NCBI GenBank assembly: GCA_964415295.1
Contig: CAYPYN010000004.1
Location: 62,001 to 126,000 of the forward strand
Length of the DNA stretch: 64,000 nt
From: SB21 sp964415295
GTDB taxonomy: Bacteria; CLD3; SB21
Direction of reading: 5' to 3'
Both the position numbers and the translations under genes were made by a program. Below the pieces are notes generated by a model that was not told the DNA's origin, did no database searches, and saw only the letters and a list, made by a program, of their open reading frames with translations. This document shows, piece by piece, positions 42,956 through 52,165 of this stretch (positions are counted from its first letter, which is position 1; each line of letters begins with the position of its first letter).

Positions 42956-45223
42956 CTATTGCAAATTATTAGGCCAAATCCCCCATTCGCTCAAATATCC
43001 GTAATACCACAATACATAACCCGCCGCGGCCAGCAAAACCAGGATTGTCAACATGATCGGAATGACCGGCCGTTTCTTTTTGGCGAACGGATCGAGCAGA
43101 TTCAGTCTGGCGTTCTCAGGCAATGCGGCGAGATGCGTCAGCGTATTGCCAAAAGGGATATTGATCGTCGCGCGCGCATTGATCGCCCAACCGTTGGCAT
43201 CGAGTAACGGAGCCAGATTCCTCTTTCTCAGCTTAAGCCACGCAATGACCATCGAAGGTCCCGATATACACAACACGATACCGATGATGGCCAGAGGCAT
43301 TTTCCACCATACTAACCCGAAAAATCCGGTCAGTATCGAGGCGACAACGGAGCCGATCGCGCCCAGCGCCAAACTGATCGCGGCGAAGATCCCTACGAAC
43401 TTTCCGATATCAAAAGGTTGTGCGGTCGGCGCCCCCGCAGTCTGCGACTCACCTTGAGGCTTAACGGACTTTGCAATACCCGTTTCCACTTTCGTGGTCG
43501 CCTGTTCGACCTTGGAAGCGGCTACCGATTCAACTTCTTTTTCCTTGGATGAGGCCACTTTATCGATCTGCGCCGAAATGAATTTCGAAACCTTAATATA
43601 GGGCGACCAAAAAGCCTGGCGGATACTGATCGGGTTGCTTACAACTTTGATGATCGTGGCGTCCCAGTCACTGCCCTGACGGTCATAGAAGATCGCATTC
43701 CGGCCTACCTCAATATTGTCAATATCCCCGTCCGTCAGAGCCGCGGCAATAATCATCGTTTTATTTTTCGTTTTCGAATAGCAGCTGCAGTAGATCAGGC
43801 ACAACCCGCTGAGTTTCGCCATTGCGCTGTGCTTGTCCATGTCGCTGACCTCGATACAGAGATCGCAGCAGCGCTGGTCAATGTACAGACTGCCTGCCTG
43901 AAAAATGGCTTTGGCGTCGGGTGAATAGAAATCGGAAAAGGTCACGTAATTCTTCAGAAGAGTATACAGATCGCGGTAGTAGCGCGCCAATTTATCCACG
44001 AGGAATATATAATTCGCATTCTCTTCAAGCGCCTTATCTTGTTCGATCAGCCCAATCAGAGATTGTTTTGAATTTCCGGACAGTAATTCCCGGATGGCCG
44101 AAAGACCCAATTTCTCTACGGCGGCTCCGGCTTTTTCGGAACGCCATTCGGTATACGCATCAAACTTACTCCGCAGGAAATTCCATTCGGACTCCGTTAA
44201 GCTGTCTTTGTCTCCCAACTCCAGCCGGACTACGGATTCTATGAACCGATTCATCGCTTTTTCCCAGGCGGGATTCAAGCCTTTGTTCAGCGGAAGCGGT
44301 TTGCCGGCCTCGATCCGGGCCAATGGAAATCCGGCGATCTCATCCAGGCTGGCGCTCAGATCCTTAGCGCTGATACCTTCATACCGCGCTTTGAGCGCAT
44401 TCAGAATTTCCGCGGACGCGGGGTCGAATTCCGCCAGACGGCAGCGAAGGAAATAATCTTCGATCTTTGTTTTTACCGCTTCCAACGCGTTCAGCGCTTC
44501 AAGCGTCTGATCGCCGTAAGGACGCATCCGCTTGGCATCTGCTTCGGCTTTGGCGAACCAGTTGGAATAATCCTCGCAGTGCTTGAAAAACGCATGGACA
44601 TGATCTATGGAGATGCCCGGCTTTCCGTTCCGGTCGATTGACGAACCGGTGAAAGTCATGATATCCGCGATGAGCTTTTTCATTTTTTCATCGTCGGTAG
44701 AATTTTCCGTGATGATACCGTCGCCGTTGAATTTAGTATCTTTGAAGATCCGCTCAACGTTGGATGTTTCCTCGACCGTGATCCGGTCGGCTCCGGCTTT
44801 CCCTAGATTGGCAAGGATCTGTTTGGCCGACGCGAGCAGCTTTTTCCCTTCGTCCGTGCTGTCATTAATAGCTGAGATCGGCAGGCTTTTTGTATCCTTC
44901 AACAGATCATCCGGATCTTTGATGAAGGCCGTCAGCCATTTTATCGCTTCAACGATCTCAGGAACGCGTATCCGCCCGTCTTTGTCCGTGTCAATCAATT
45001 CCAGCGTCCGGTAATCGATCTCCAGACCGTGCACAGGGCAACTCAAGGCTGTCCAGAGCTTCTGGTCAAGATATTCCAATGAGACCAGGTCCCTGCCGGT
45101 CTCAAGGTTGACCCTGTTGACGCCGCCGACGCGTGAAAAATGCCAGACATGCTGTTGGCCGTCCGGTCTGATCATGTTCTTTAAATGCTTTACATTGCTG
45201 ATGATGTTCTTTGATTCGCTCAT
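42956..45223 (-). CDS. Large EF-hand membrane protein of unknown function
   Basis: 755 residues. A perfect EF-hand loop lies at 78-89 (DTDKDGRIRVPE), with two degenerate ones after it (around FNGDGIITE and DRNGKPGISID). The middle (~230-560) is helical with a Cys-rich stretch (QRCCDLCIE, CLIYCSCYSK). A Ser/Lys/Glu-rich linker (~575-625) precedes two or three membrane helices (~632-700) and a last one near 719-743. The N terminus has no signal peptide, so the calcium-binding part is probably cytoplasmic. I do not recognise the family. A TTGACT-17-TAATTT promoter lies upstream, and the gene seems to be transcribed alone. Confidence 0.8.
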   Translation of the reverse strand: MSESKNIISNVKHLKNMIRPDGQQHVWHFSRVGGVNRVNLETGRDLVSLEYLDQKLWTALSCPVHGLEIDYRTLELIDTDKDGRIRVPEIVEAIKWLTAFIKDPDDLLKDTKSLPISAINDSTDEGKKLLASAKQILANLGKAGADRITVEETSNVERIFKDTKFNGDGIITENSTDDEKMKKLIADIMTFTGSSIDRNGKPGISIDHVHAFFKHCEDYSNWFAKAEADAKRMRPYGDQTLEALNALEAVKTKIEDYFLRCRLAEFDPASAEILNALKARYEGISAKDLSASLDEIAGFPLARIEAGKPLPLNKGLNPAWEKAMNRFIESVVRLELGDKDSLTESEWNFLRSKFDAYTEWRSEKAGAAVEKLGLSAIRELLSGNSKQSLIGLIEQDKALEENANYIFLVDKLARYYRDLYTLLKNYVTFSDFYSPDAKAIFQAGSLYIDQRCCDLCIEVSDMDKHSAMAKLSGLCLIYCSCYSKTKNKTMIIAAALTDGDIDNIEVGRNAIFYDRQGSDWDATIIKVVSNPISIRQAFWSPYIKVSKFISAQIDKVASSKEKEVESVAASKVEQATTKVETGIAKSVKPQGESQTAGAPTAQPFDIGKFVGIFAAISLALGAIGSVVASILTGFFGLVWWKMPLAIIGIVLCISGPSMVIAWLKLRKRNLAPLLDANGWAINARATINIPFGNTLTHLAALPENARLNLLDPFAKKKRPVIPIMLTILVLLAAAGYVLWYYGYLSEWGIWPNNLQ

Positions 45224-45283
45224 AGGTTTATCGCAGTTAAATTAGGCCGGTTAAAGACAGAAAAGTTAGACGATCGATAGCAG

Positions 45284-45312
45284 AAATTACACGGACTTTC
45301 AGACTTAGTCAA
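45284..45312 (-). promoter_or_regulatory. Sigma-70-like promoter of the EF-hand protein gene
   Basis: On the minus strand: TTGACT (45312-45307), 17-base spacer, TAATTT (45289-45284). It lies between the serine dehydratase stop and the EF-hand protein ATG, giving a leader of about 55 bases. The hexamers are almost the same as those of the cytochrome operon promoter (TTGAGT-17-TAATTT). Confidence 0.5.
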
Positions 45313-45344
45313 TGAATTTGGTTATATTCTTTCGCTTGGAAAAG

Positions 45345-46925
45345 TCAGCAGATCTTATAGAACGTTTTATTGATTCTTTCTTCCAGCGCTTTGGACGTCT
45401 TCGTAATGGAAAGACCGCCGAGCGAAGTGCATCGCAACGTATGGGGTATGGCATGGCCAACTTCCTTCATAGCTTGGAGAACTTCATCCAGCGGTATCAA
45501 GTGATCGTAATCGGCCAACGCCATATTAGCGCAGGACAGCGCGTTGGTTGCCGCCATGACGTTTCTTCCCAGACATGGCGCTTCGACGCGATTGGCCACC
45601 GGATCGCAGATCAACCCAAAGGAATTCTGCAACGCCACCGAAGCGGCCGATATCGATTGATCGAGACTGCCCTCGGCAAGTGAAACGATCGCGGCGGCCG
45701 ACATGCCCGAGCCGGAACCGCATTCCGCCATACATCCACCGACCTCCGCGGCAAACGTGGCATGCGCGCAGATAAAAACGCCGATCAAACCGGCGGCGAG
45801 CATGGCCTTCACGATATCATCCTCCGTCTTTCCCAAGCCTTTGGCTGTACCCAGAACGGCTCCAGGAACCACGCCGCAGGATCCGGCCGTGGGCGCGGCA
45901 ACAATGACGCCCATGGAACTCTTGACCTCCAGTACGGCCGACACATACATGATGATCAGGTTATTGATCTCCCCACCGATCAGTTTATGTTCTTCCAATT
46001 GTTTTTTAAAATTAACCGATTGCGCTCCCAGAATACGCGCTTCATATTGGGTTCCCTTCAATCCCGTTTCGACAGCATCCTGCATGATATGCACGATCGA
46101 TCGCATCTTCTCGATCACCTGAGCAACGGATAGACCGCCTCTTTCGCTTTCGTAGATGGCCGCCAACTCCCACAACGGAAGATATTTGTCCTTGTTATAG
46201 GCCAGCATTTCATCGCAGGTAATGAAAGGAACGGTCAGATCCTTTCTTGACAAAACGGGTAGAACCGGATGGATCCTTTTCAGAGCCGCAAATCCTTCAC
46301 AGGTTTGGATCAATTCGCATAGATCATCATCCGGAAATTTCTGCCCTTTGATTTCAACGAATGGAATTTCACCCTCATGCTGAATGACTTCATCGAACGG
46401 AAAACCGCTATCACCCAGCAGCGATCTGAATCGCGCAAGGTCATTCTTTGATCTGACATAGATCAGGGTTTCATAAAAATCTCCGGCCATTGAGACCCGA
46501 TTGCCGTCAATGGCTACGACCTCGATCATGCCGCCACCTGTAGATATTGCGGTGATTCTTCGGATTTCCCTATCATTACTCAGAGTTAGTTTATACGTGT
46601 TCGGATGATCGGCTTGGATATCGGTAATTTTGATTTCAACACGGATACCGGCCGCTTCAAGCGCGGTTTCGGACTCCGCAAGACGTGCGTCGTTGGCTTC
46701 CCAACCTAGAAAACCGCCGAAAAGACCCATATCCGATCCCTGGCTCTTGTGTGTAGTAGCTAGGGAGCCGTTCGGATCGAATTCAATAAGGATATGTTCC
46801 AGTTTCTGGTCAATCAGATCGCGGCATATGCGACCAATTCTCAAGGAAGCCGCGCAGTGCGAACTCGAGGGACCTCTCATTACAGGCCCCATGACATCAT
46901 TGAAAATGCTCGGATATTGGCTCAT
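45345..46925 (-). CDS. sdaA: L-serine ammonia-lyase, iron-sulfur type, single chain
   Basis: 526 residues. The beta domain is N-terminal (GPVMRGPSSSHCAASLRIG, with the serine-binding SSH motif), the alpha domain C-terminal (VAAPTAGSCGVVPGAVLG, CMAECGSGSGMSAAAIVSLA, RVEAPCLGRNVMAA); the cysteines in SCG, CGSGSG and PCL are candidates for the [4Fe-4S] ligands. It deaminates L-serine to pyruvate and ammonia. The usual SSHT is SSHC here. It is longer than E. coli SdaA (~454 aa), mainly in a ~70-residue stretch between the domains. It is the last gene of a long minus-strand run, 36 bases after miaA. Confidence 0.93.
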   Translation of the reverse strand: MSQYPSIFNDVMGPVMRGPSSSHCAASLRIGRICRDLIDQKLEHILIEFDPNGSLATTHKSQGSDMGLFGGFLGWEANDARLAESETALEAAGIRVEIKITDIQADHPNTYKLTLSNDREIRRITAISTGGGMIEVVAIDGNRVSMAGDFYETLIYVRSKNDLARFRSLLGDSGFPFDEVIQHEGEIPFVEIKGQKFPDDDLCELIQTCEGFAALKRIHPVLPVLSRKDLTVPFITCDEMLAYNKDKYLPLWELAAIYESERGGLSVAQVIEKMRSIVHIMQDAVETGLKGTQYEARILGAQSVNFKKQLEEHKLIGGEINNLIIMYVSAVLEVKSSMGVIVAAPTAGSCGVVPGAVLGTAKGLGKTEDDIVKAMLAAGLIGVFICAHATFAAEVGGCMAECGSGSGMSAAAIVSLAEGSLDQSISAASVALQNSFGLICDPVANRVEAPCLGRNVMAATNALSCANMALADYDHLIPLDEVLQAMKEVGHAIPHTLRCTSLGGLSITKTSKALEERINKTFYKIC

Positions 46926-46961
46926 TTGGGCTTTCTCTTTTATAAGACTGTTGTCTGCCGG

Positions 46962-47909
46962 TTATCTATTTATTTGGGACTTTGCAAGTATTTCATCCGA
47001 CAACTCATCAATTGGTTTTTCTGGCACATCGAACCAACAAATCCGTTTATCCTTCCGAAACCACGTCAGTTGTCGCTTGGCGTAGTTGCGGGAACCCTGT
47101 TTGAAGAGTTCGATCATCCTTTCGTACGTCATTTCACCTCTGAGATAAGCCATGATCTCGCGGTAGCCGAGACTTTCCATGGAAGTGAGTTCGCTGGAAT
47201 AACCGCGTTCAAGCAACTGCTTTGTCTCTTCGATCACTCCACTATCGATCATACGATCCACACGCGCTTCGATACGGCGGTAGAGTTCCGAGCGCTCGCA
47301 ATCCAGCCCGATCATGACGGGTTCAAATTGTAGCTCCTCCGTCGGCTCGGCGTGTTTGTCTGAAATCTTTTGTCCGGTCATCCGGTAAACTTCCAGAGCG
47401 CGCTCGATGCGTTTGGCATCGTTGGGATGGATCCTGGCGGCGGCCGCGGGATCGATGGTCTGCAGTTCCTGATAGACGCTCTCTAAACCATGCCTGGAAA
47501 TTCGCTCACGGATTTCCGCACGGATCGAGTCGTCTTTTTCCGCTTCGCCCATGAATCCGTCGATCAGCGAACGGATATACAGGCCCGAACCGCCGCAGAC
47601 GATCACTTTGCGGCCACGCGCAAATATCTCGCCGATCACTTTGCGGCCGTCGACGCCAAATTGACCGGCACTATAATATTGATCGGGATCGATATGGTCA
47701 ATGAAATGGTGCGGCACACCCTGCATTTCATCCGGCATAGGTTTCGCCGTACAGATATTCATATGACGAAATATCTGTCTGGAATCGGCGGAAATGATCT
47801 CTGCATCGAACTTTTTGGCAAGGACTACGGATAACGCGGTCTTTCCAATAGCTGTTGGGCCAACGATGACAAGAATCTTAGGTTTTTTGGCAATTACCGA
47901 GTGGCTCAT
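46962..47909 (-). CDS. miaA: tRNA dimethylallyltransferase
   Basis: 315 residues. P-loop IVGPTAIGKTALSVVLA, then EIISADSRQIFRHMNI and GTAKP-like CTAKPMPDEMQGVPHHF, ending with SRNYAKRQLTWFRKD. MiaA adds a dimethylallyl group to A37 of tRNAs that read U-starting codons. It lies in a minus-strand run between an outer-membrane protein gene and the serine dehydratase gene; mutL, its partner in many operons, is two genes upstream. Confidence 0.96.
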   Translation of the reverse strand: MSHSVIAKKPKILVIVGPTAIGKTALSVVLAKKFDAEIISADSRQIFRHMNICTAKPMPDEMQGVPHHFIDHIDPDQYYSAGQFGVDGRKVIGEIFARGRKVIVCGGSGLYIRSLIDGFMGEAEKDDSIRAEIRERISRHGLESVYQELQTIDPAAAARIHPNDAKRIERALEVYRMTGQKISDKHAEPTEELQFEPVMIGLDCERSELYRRIEARVDRMIDSGVIEETKQLLERGYSSELTSMESLGYREIMAYLRGEMTYERMIELFKQGSRNYAKRQLTWFRKDKRICWFDVPEKPIDELSDEILAKSQINR

Positions 47910-47942
47910 ACGCTTGTTGGTGTGGACTGATACGAAGACTTT

Positions 47943-48716
47943 TCAAAACGAATAACCGGCGTACAATCCCCAGTAGTAAAAATCTTTTGAGCTCTCGTTC
48001 ATCGAACGCCGCATCGGTCTGGTGAAATTCAGTGAGGCGCCGCCATAAAAGTCATTCATGGAATATTCCATGGGAATTTCAATGGTAAGATCAGAGACCC
48101 CCGGATCGCGCTTGAACTCGTACTGCATGGAATAGCCTCCGTAAACATACGGAGTCAATTTCAGTTTGTCCTCAATAAGAGTGAATTCGCTGGAAAAGCC
48201 CGCTTCAAAATAATTACCTTTGATCGTCTGGTCCAATCCGCGATAATAACTGAAGAGCGGAACAAAATACGATGTCACGGTGTACTCCAGATCAACGACG
48301 GCTTCGATGTCTTTTGTGTCACCGTAGAACGTCTTGGTCCAAGGTGAGGTGTATTTATAAAACAAGACCGACAGGGTCACACTGAATTTCTCGGGAATGA
48401 GATCTTTTTTGTAAGCAGCAAACACATCAAATTCGTCCTGACTTGTTTTTGAGTCACCCTGATTCTTGTCATTGACCAGTCCCCAAATGGTTCCGGCGCT
48501 GATCCTGAACCCGTCCAGCCATTTCGGCGAGTAATGGATGTAACTTAAAGCGACGGGGTCCTTATGACTCAGATCATAACCGCGCCAAACGTAACGACTG
48601 TCCAAATCCATGGTAACTTCGAATTCGGCCGCCTGTTTTTCAGTCTCTTGAGCAATGAGATAGATGGGAAACCATAAACTAATTAATAAAATAAGATATG
48701 TTGTGGCGGTTCTCAT
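47943..48716 (-). CDS. Outer-membrane beta-barrel protein, unknown substrate
   Basis: 257 residues with signal peptide (MRTATTYLILLISLWFPIYLIAQ) and strands with aromatic girdles ending in Phe (YWGLYAGYSF). DLDSRYVWRGYDLS is the type of opening strand found in TorF/MipA-like small barrels. The start at 48716 is chosen because the signal peptide begins there; an opening at 48800 would run into mutL. It sits between mutL and miaA, breaking up a common pair. The cargo is unknown. Confidence 0.78.
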   Translation of the reverse strand: MRTATTYLILLISLWFPIYLIAQETEKQAAEFEVTMDLDSRYVWRGYDLSHKDPVALSYIHYSPKWLDGFRISAGTIWGLVNDKNQGDSKTSQDEFDVFAAYKKDLIPEKFSVTLSVLFYKYTSPWTKTFYGDTKDIEAVVDLEYTVTSYFVPLFSYYRGLDQTIKGNYFEAGFSSEFTLIEDKLKLTPYVYGGYSMQYEFKRDPGVSDLTIEIPMEYSMNDFYGGASLNFTRPMRRSMNESSKDFYYWGLYAGYSF

Positions 48717-48727
48717 ACTATAATAAG

Positions 48728-50512
48728 CTAAATACGCATGAATCGCTTGTCCAACTCCTCCAAAGACAGCTGAATGATGATGGGACGACCATGGGGGCAA
48801 ACATATGGAAATTTGCAGGCAAACAGTTGGTCTATGAGACTATTCATCTCTTCTACGGTCAGCGGATCACCCGATTTGATAGCTGATTTGCATGAAAACG
48901 ACTTGGCCAGATTGTCCCGCGGATCAAGTTCGTTATAACTGTTGATCTTGTATTCCTGTATCATTTCAGAAAGGATCTTTTGCTCGTTCCCGAGTCTCAC
49001 ATCGGCCGGAACGGCTTCGACTACGACCGTCCTTTTGCCGAATTTTTTGACCACAAATCCGAGCGTCTCGATCATCGGAAGCATTTCTTCAAGGATCGCA
49101 TAATCCTCCGCCGAAAATTCCAGTGTTTGCGGAAAGAGCAATTGCTGCGAAAAGATCGGATTTTTGTCAAATGCTTCCAGCGCCCTTTCGTACAGAATCC
49201 TTTCATGCGCCACGTGCTGGTCGATGATCGCAAGGCCGCTTTTGATCTGGGAAATGATGTACCGGTTGTGCAGCTGCCAGACCAGGCTGCTCGGATTGAC
49301 CGGCGGCTTGGATTGCGTCAACTGGCTTTGAATGGCCTTTTTCTCCGCTTCCGGTGACGCAAAGAATTGGGCTACGGCATCGTCCTGTGCTTGTTCTCCT
49401 GAAACGGCCTGAACACCATTTCCCAACGGAACATGCAAGGGAGCCCGATTCGTTTGAAATTCCATCGACAAATTCCCCGATTCGCCATCTTCTTTGGACG
49501 CTGTTCGCGTAAGGGTCGGGATCATGGCGTCGGTGCTCATCGAGTCGCGAACGGCATGGAATATCGTACGATACAAGAGCTGTTCGTCCTTGAACTTGAC
49601 CTCCGCCTTGGTCGGATGCACATTGACGTCAAATTCTTCCGGGTTCGTCTCCAGGAAGAGCACAAAAAACGGTTTATCACCTTTTGGGATCGAGTGTCCG
49701 TAGGCGGAAAAAACGGCAAAATTGACCGTTCGATTGACGATCGGCCGGCCGTTCAGGAAAAGATATTGTTCCCCTTTGGTTTTGTAGGAGAACGATGGCT
49801 TACTGAGATAACCGCGAACGCGGGTTCCGAATTGCTCCACGTCCACCGGGAGCGTATACGACATGATCTCGCGGCCGATCACTTTTTCGAGCCGCGCCGG
49901 CAGATCGGCCTTTCGCAGCTGGAACACTTTTTCGTCATCATGAAAGAGGGAAAATTCCACCTCGGGATAGGCCATTGCAAATCGTTTGATCACCGAAGCA
50001 ATGTGGCGGAATTCCGTATTCTCTGTCTTGAGGAAATTACGGCGGGCCGGGACGTTGTAAAACAAATTCTTTACCGAGATGGTCGTGCCCTGGAGCGAGG
50101 CCTCTTTCGTAACCTCAGAGATTTTCCCTCCATGCATACGGACGAGCGTCCCTACTTCTTCGTCCTTGGTCTTGGTCTTCATTTCGATGTCGGAGACGGA
50201 ACTGATACTCGCTAAGGCCTCGCCGCGAAAACCGAAACTTTTGACGCGCTGGAGTTCCTCCCACGAACTGATCTTACTGGTCGCATGACGTTCAAAGCAC
50301 AACACCGCGTCGTCGGAATTCATTCCTGAACCGTTATCAATGACTTGTACGAGACTCTTACCGCCCGATCGGACCGTGATCACGATCTCATCAGAGCCGG
50401 CATCGATGGCATTCTCGATCAGTTCTTTGACCACGGAAGCGGGACGCTCCACCACCTCGCCGGCCGCGATCTTATTGGCTACATTCTCCGATAATATCTT
50501 TATATTGGGCAT
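48728..50512 (-). CDS. mutL: DNA mismatch repair protein MutL (endonuclease type)
   Basis: 594 residues. The N-terminal GHKL ATPase has ELIENAIDAG, VIDNGSGM and GFRGEALASIS. The C-terminal domain keeps the metal-dependent nicking motifs known from bacteria without MutH: DQHVAHERILYE (the usual DQHA with Val for Ala), SCKSAIKSGD, CPHGRP and the final FMR. It nicks the daughter strand after MutS mismatch recognition. Its start abuts the stop of the methyltransferase gene with one base between. Confidence 0.97.
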   Translation of the reverse strand: MPNIKILSENVANKIAAGEVVERPASVVKELIENAIDAGSDEIVITVRSGGKSLVQVIDNGSGMNSDDAVLCFERHATSKISSWEELQRVKSFGFRGEALASISSVSDIEMKTKTKDEEVGTLVRMHGGKISEVTKEASLQGTTISVKNLFYNVPARRNFLKTENTEFRHIASVIKRFAMAYPEVEFSLFHDDEKVFQLRKADLPARLEKVIGREIMSYTLPVDVEQFGTRVRGYLSKPSFSYKTKGEQYLFLNGRPIVNRTVNFAVFSAYGHSIPKGDKPFFVLFLETNPEEFDVNVHPTKAEVKFKDEQLLYRTIFHAVRDSMSTDAMIPTLTRTASKEDGESGNLSMEFQTNRAPLHVPLGNGVQAVSGEQAQDDAVAQFFASPEAEKKAIQSQLTQSKPPVNPSSLVWQLHNRYIISQIKSGLAIIDQHVAHERILYERALEAFDKNPIFSQQLLFPQTLEFSAEDYAILEEMLPMIETLGFVVKKFGKRTVVVEAVPADVRLGNEQKILSEMIQEYKINSYNELDPRDNLAKSFSCKSAIKSGDPLTVEEMNSLIDQLFACKFPYVCPHGRPIIIQLSLEELDKRFMRI

Positions 50513-50513
50513 G

Positions 50514-51470
50514 TCAGGCGGCCGTTCTTTGTTTGCGAATGTAATACATGACGGAAGAACCTCTGTCTCTGTTCAAACCGCTTAGCCACGATATTAAAAT
50601 CGTAAAAGCCGTTCTGAAAAGAAACAGCGGCGCCAAAAACTTTGAGTTTCTCTTGATAACGTTCACCTCGCTCATCAGACTGTTAAAAACCGTGTCGAGC
50701 GGCATTTGATGACAGCGGATAACCGTCATGCCGGCCTCCATAATCAATTTTCTCATGGTTTCCGGCGTAAAATGCAAAAGATGTCTCGGCACATCCAAGG
50801 CCACCCAGTCTTTTCCGTAAATGCGCGCATCCAGAGAGGATATGTTCGGTACGGCGATCACGAGCAGGCCGTCTTCGGCCATTTTGTTTTTGACCAATTG
50901 CAAAGCTTCATTCGGTTGGTGTACATGCTCCAAAACATGCCACATGGTAATGACATCATAATGACCTGCAACGCTATTCATGCCTTGCAGATCAATAAAT
51001 CCCGTCGTCACTTCCAGCTCTAATTCCTTTCGGGCAAACTGCGACGCTTCCGGCGACGGTTCCAAACCTCGAACTTTCCATCCGTTACGCCTCATTTCAT
51101 GGAGGAATTCCCCTGTTCCGCAGCCGATATCGAGTAACGAAGCAGTCGGCTTGATCTTTTCAATTTTCCGCCGTTTCCAGGCCACGGATTGGTTCCTGAC
51201 AATACGATAGATCCGAACAAAGAGCGAGTTCTTCTTATCGGAACTAAGGAACGGCGTATAATGCGATGCTTCGTAGTAAACCCCGATGGTTTCCAACGTA
51301 GGCCTTGGACTAAGATAATGCATCCGGCATGCGCTGCAGACGGAAAGCGCATAGTTTCCGTGATCATCGCGAAACGCATGAAGAATCTCATTTTCCCTGC
51401 GTCCGCATAGCGGACAGGGAACAACTTCGGACTCCACACGGGATATTCGTGTTTCTTTTTCAGCGATCAT
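50514..51470 (-). CDS. SAM-dependent methyltransferase with N-terminal zinc-ribbon-like region
   Basis: 318 residues. The first ~55 contain two CxxC pairs (CPLCG and CSACR), a zinc ribbon as in the NDP-sugar/SAM methyltransferases of surface polysaccharide pathways. The class I core has SLLDIGCGTGEFLHEM, DVITMWHVLEHVHQP and LLVIAVPNISSLDARIYG; the C-terminal ends with a hydrophobic segment (LAPLFLFRTAFTILISWL) that may tether it to the membrane. Probably methylates a sugar or lipid-linked intermediate; no sugar genes are adjacent. Confidence 0.85.
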   Translation of the reverse strand: MIAEKETRISRVESEVVPCPLCGRRENEILHAFRDDHGNYALSVCSACRMHYLSPRPTLETIGVYYEASHYTPFLSSDKKNSLFVRIYRIVRNQSVAWKRRKIEKIKPTASLLDIGCGTGEFLHEMRRNGWKVRGLEPSPEASQFARKELELEVTTGFIDLQGMNSVAGHYDVITMWHVLEHVHQPNEALQLVKNKMAEDGLLVIAVPNISSLDARIYGKDWVALDVPRHLLHFTPETMRKLIMEAGMTVIRCHQMPLDTVFNSLMSEVNVIKRNSKFLAPLFLFRTAFTILISWLSGLNRDRGSSVMYYIRKQRTAA

Positions 51471-51479
51471 GCTTTTGAA

Positions 51480-51881
51480 TCACCGTGCCAGCAGAATGGA
51501 TAATAAAACCAACAAACCGACCGAAATAATCGTTCCGAACACATAATTGGCCGTCTTTGATCCGCTGAATGCGACGCTTTCTATAACGACCTCCTGCTTA
51601 TTGAACTTGTATTCCACCGCCTCGGAATCTTTATCTTTCCAGCATCGCGCGTAGATGAATTGATCGTCCACCTTATCAACCTCCATACGATAGAAGGTTG
51701 CTTCGCGGCCGTCGATATGTTTGACCCGGATATTTTTCGCTTTGGCGAGACGACCAAATGTAGCTTCGTTGTGGATCGTTGTTTTGCTTACTTCGCCGCA
51801 TCCGGCCGTAAGAATTCCACCGATCAGAAAACTCAAGACCGCCCATATGGCGGTGTTCAATTTCCCGGATGAATGAGCCAT
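51480..51881 (-). CDS. Small lipoprotein with C-terminal membrane helix, unknown function
   Basis: 133 residues from the ATG at 51881, where GGAGG is placed 3 bases upstream; the open frame extends to 51923. A lipobox (GGILTAGC) is followed by a ~75-residue beta-rich domain (IRVKHIDGREATFYRMEVDKV) and a final hydrophobic segment (FGTIISVGLLVLLSILLA). I do not recognise it. Its start overlaps the DUF1634 gene by 25 bases, so translation is probably coupled. Confidence 0.72.
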   Translation of the reverse strand: MAHSSGKLNTAIWAVLSFLIGGILTAGCGEVSKTTIHNEATFGRLAKAKNIRVKHIDGREATFYRMEVDKVDDQFIYARCWKDKDSEAVEYKFNKQEVVIESVAFSGSKTANYVFGTIISVGLLVLLSILLAR

Positions 51882-52165
51882 GTTCCTCCGATCAATAAAA
51901 TGATTAAAAAGATCCCCAACCATGCCATCGGGTACTGGCGGATCCTGACATTATACACGACTAAAAACAGCAGTCCGGCCATCGGTGTGGCCAGCAATAC
52001 AACTATGCCGCTCATAAGATAGGGAAAACTTCCGCTCAAGTTCAAATATCCTTTTTCAGCGCTTCCGTACAGCACCTGTATGACAAGGCCCAATCCGAGA
52101 AGAAAGAGACTGAGTAAGGATCCTGCACGCATGAGCTTACGATAAGTCGAACTTATTTCCTGCAT
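51857..52165 (-). CDS. DUF1634 membrane protein
   Basis: 102 residues with three membrane helices (LMRAGSLLSLFLLGLGLVIQ; YLMSGIVVLLATPMAGLLFLVV; MAWLGIFLIILLIGGTWLI). This is the DUF1634 family, regularly found next to TauE/SafE transporters and thought to act with them. Its ATG overlaps the stop of the TSUP transporter by one base (TAATG). Confidence 0.88.
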   Translation of the reverse strand: MQEISSTYRKLMRAGSLLSLFLLGLGLVIQVLYGSAEKGYLNLSGSFPYLMSGIVVLLATPMAGLLFLVVYNVRIRQYPMAWLGIFLIILLIGGTWLIHPGN

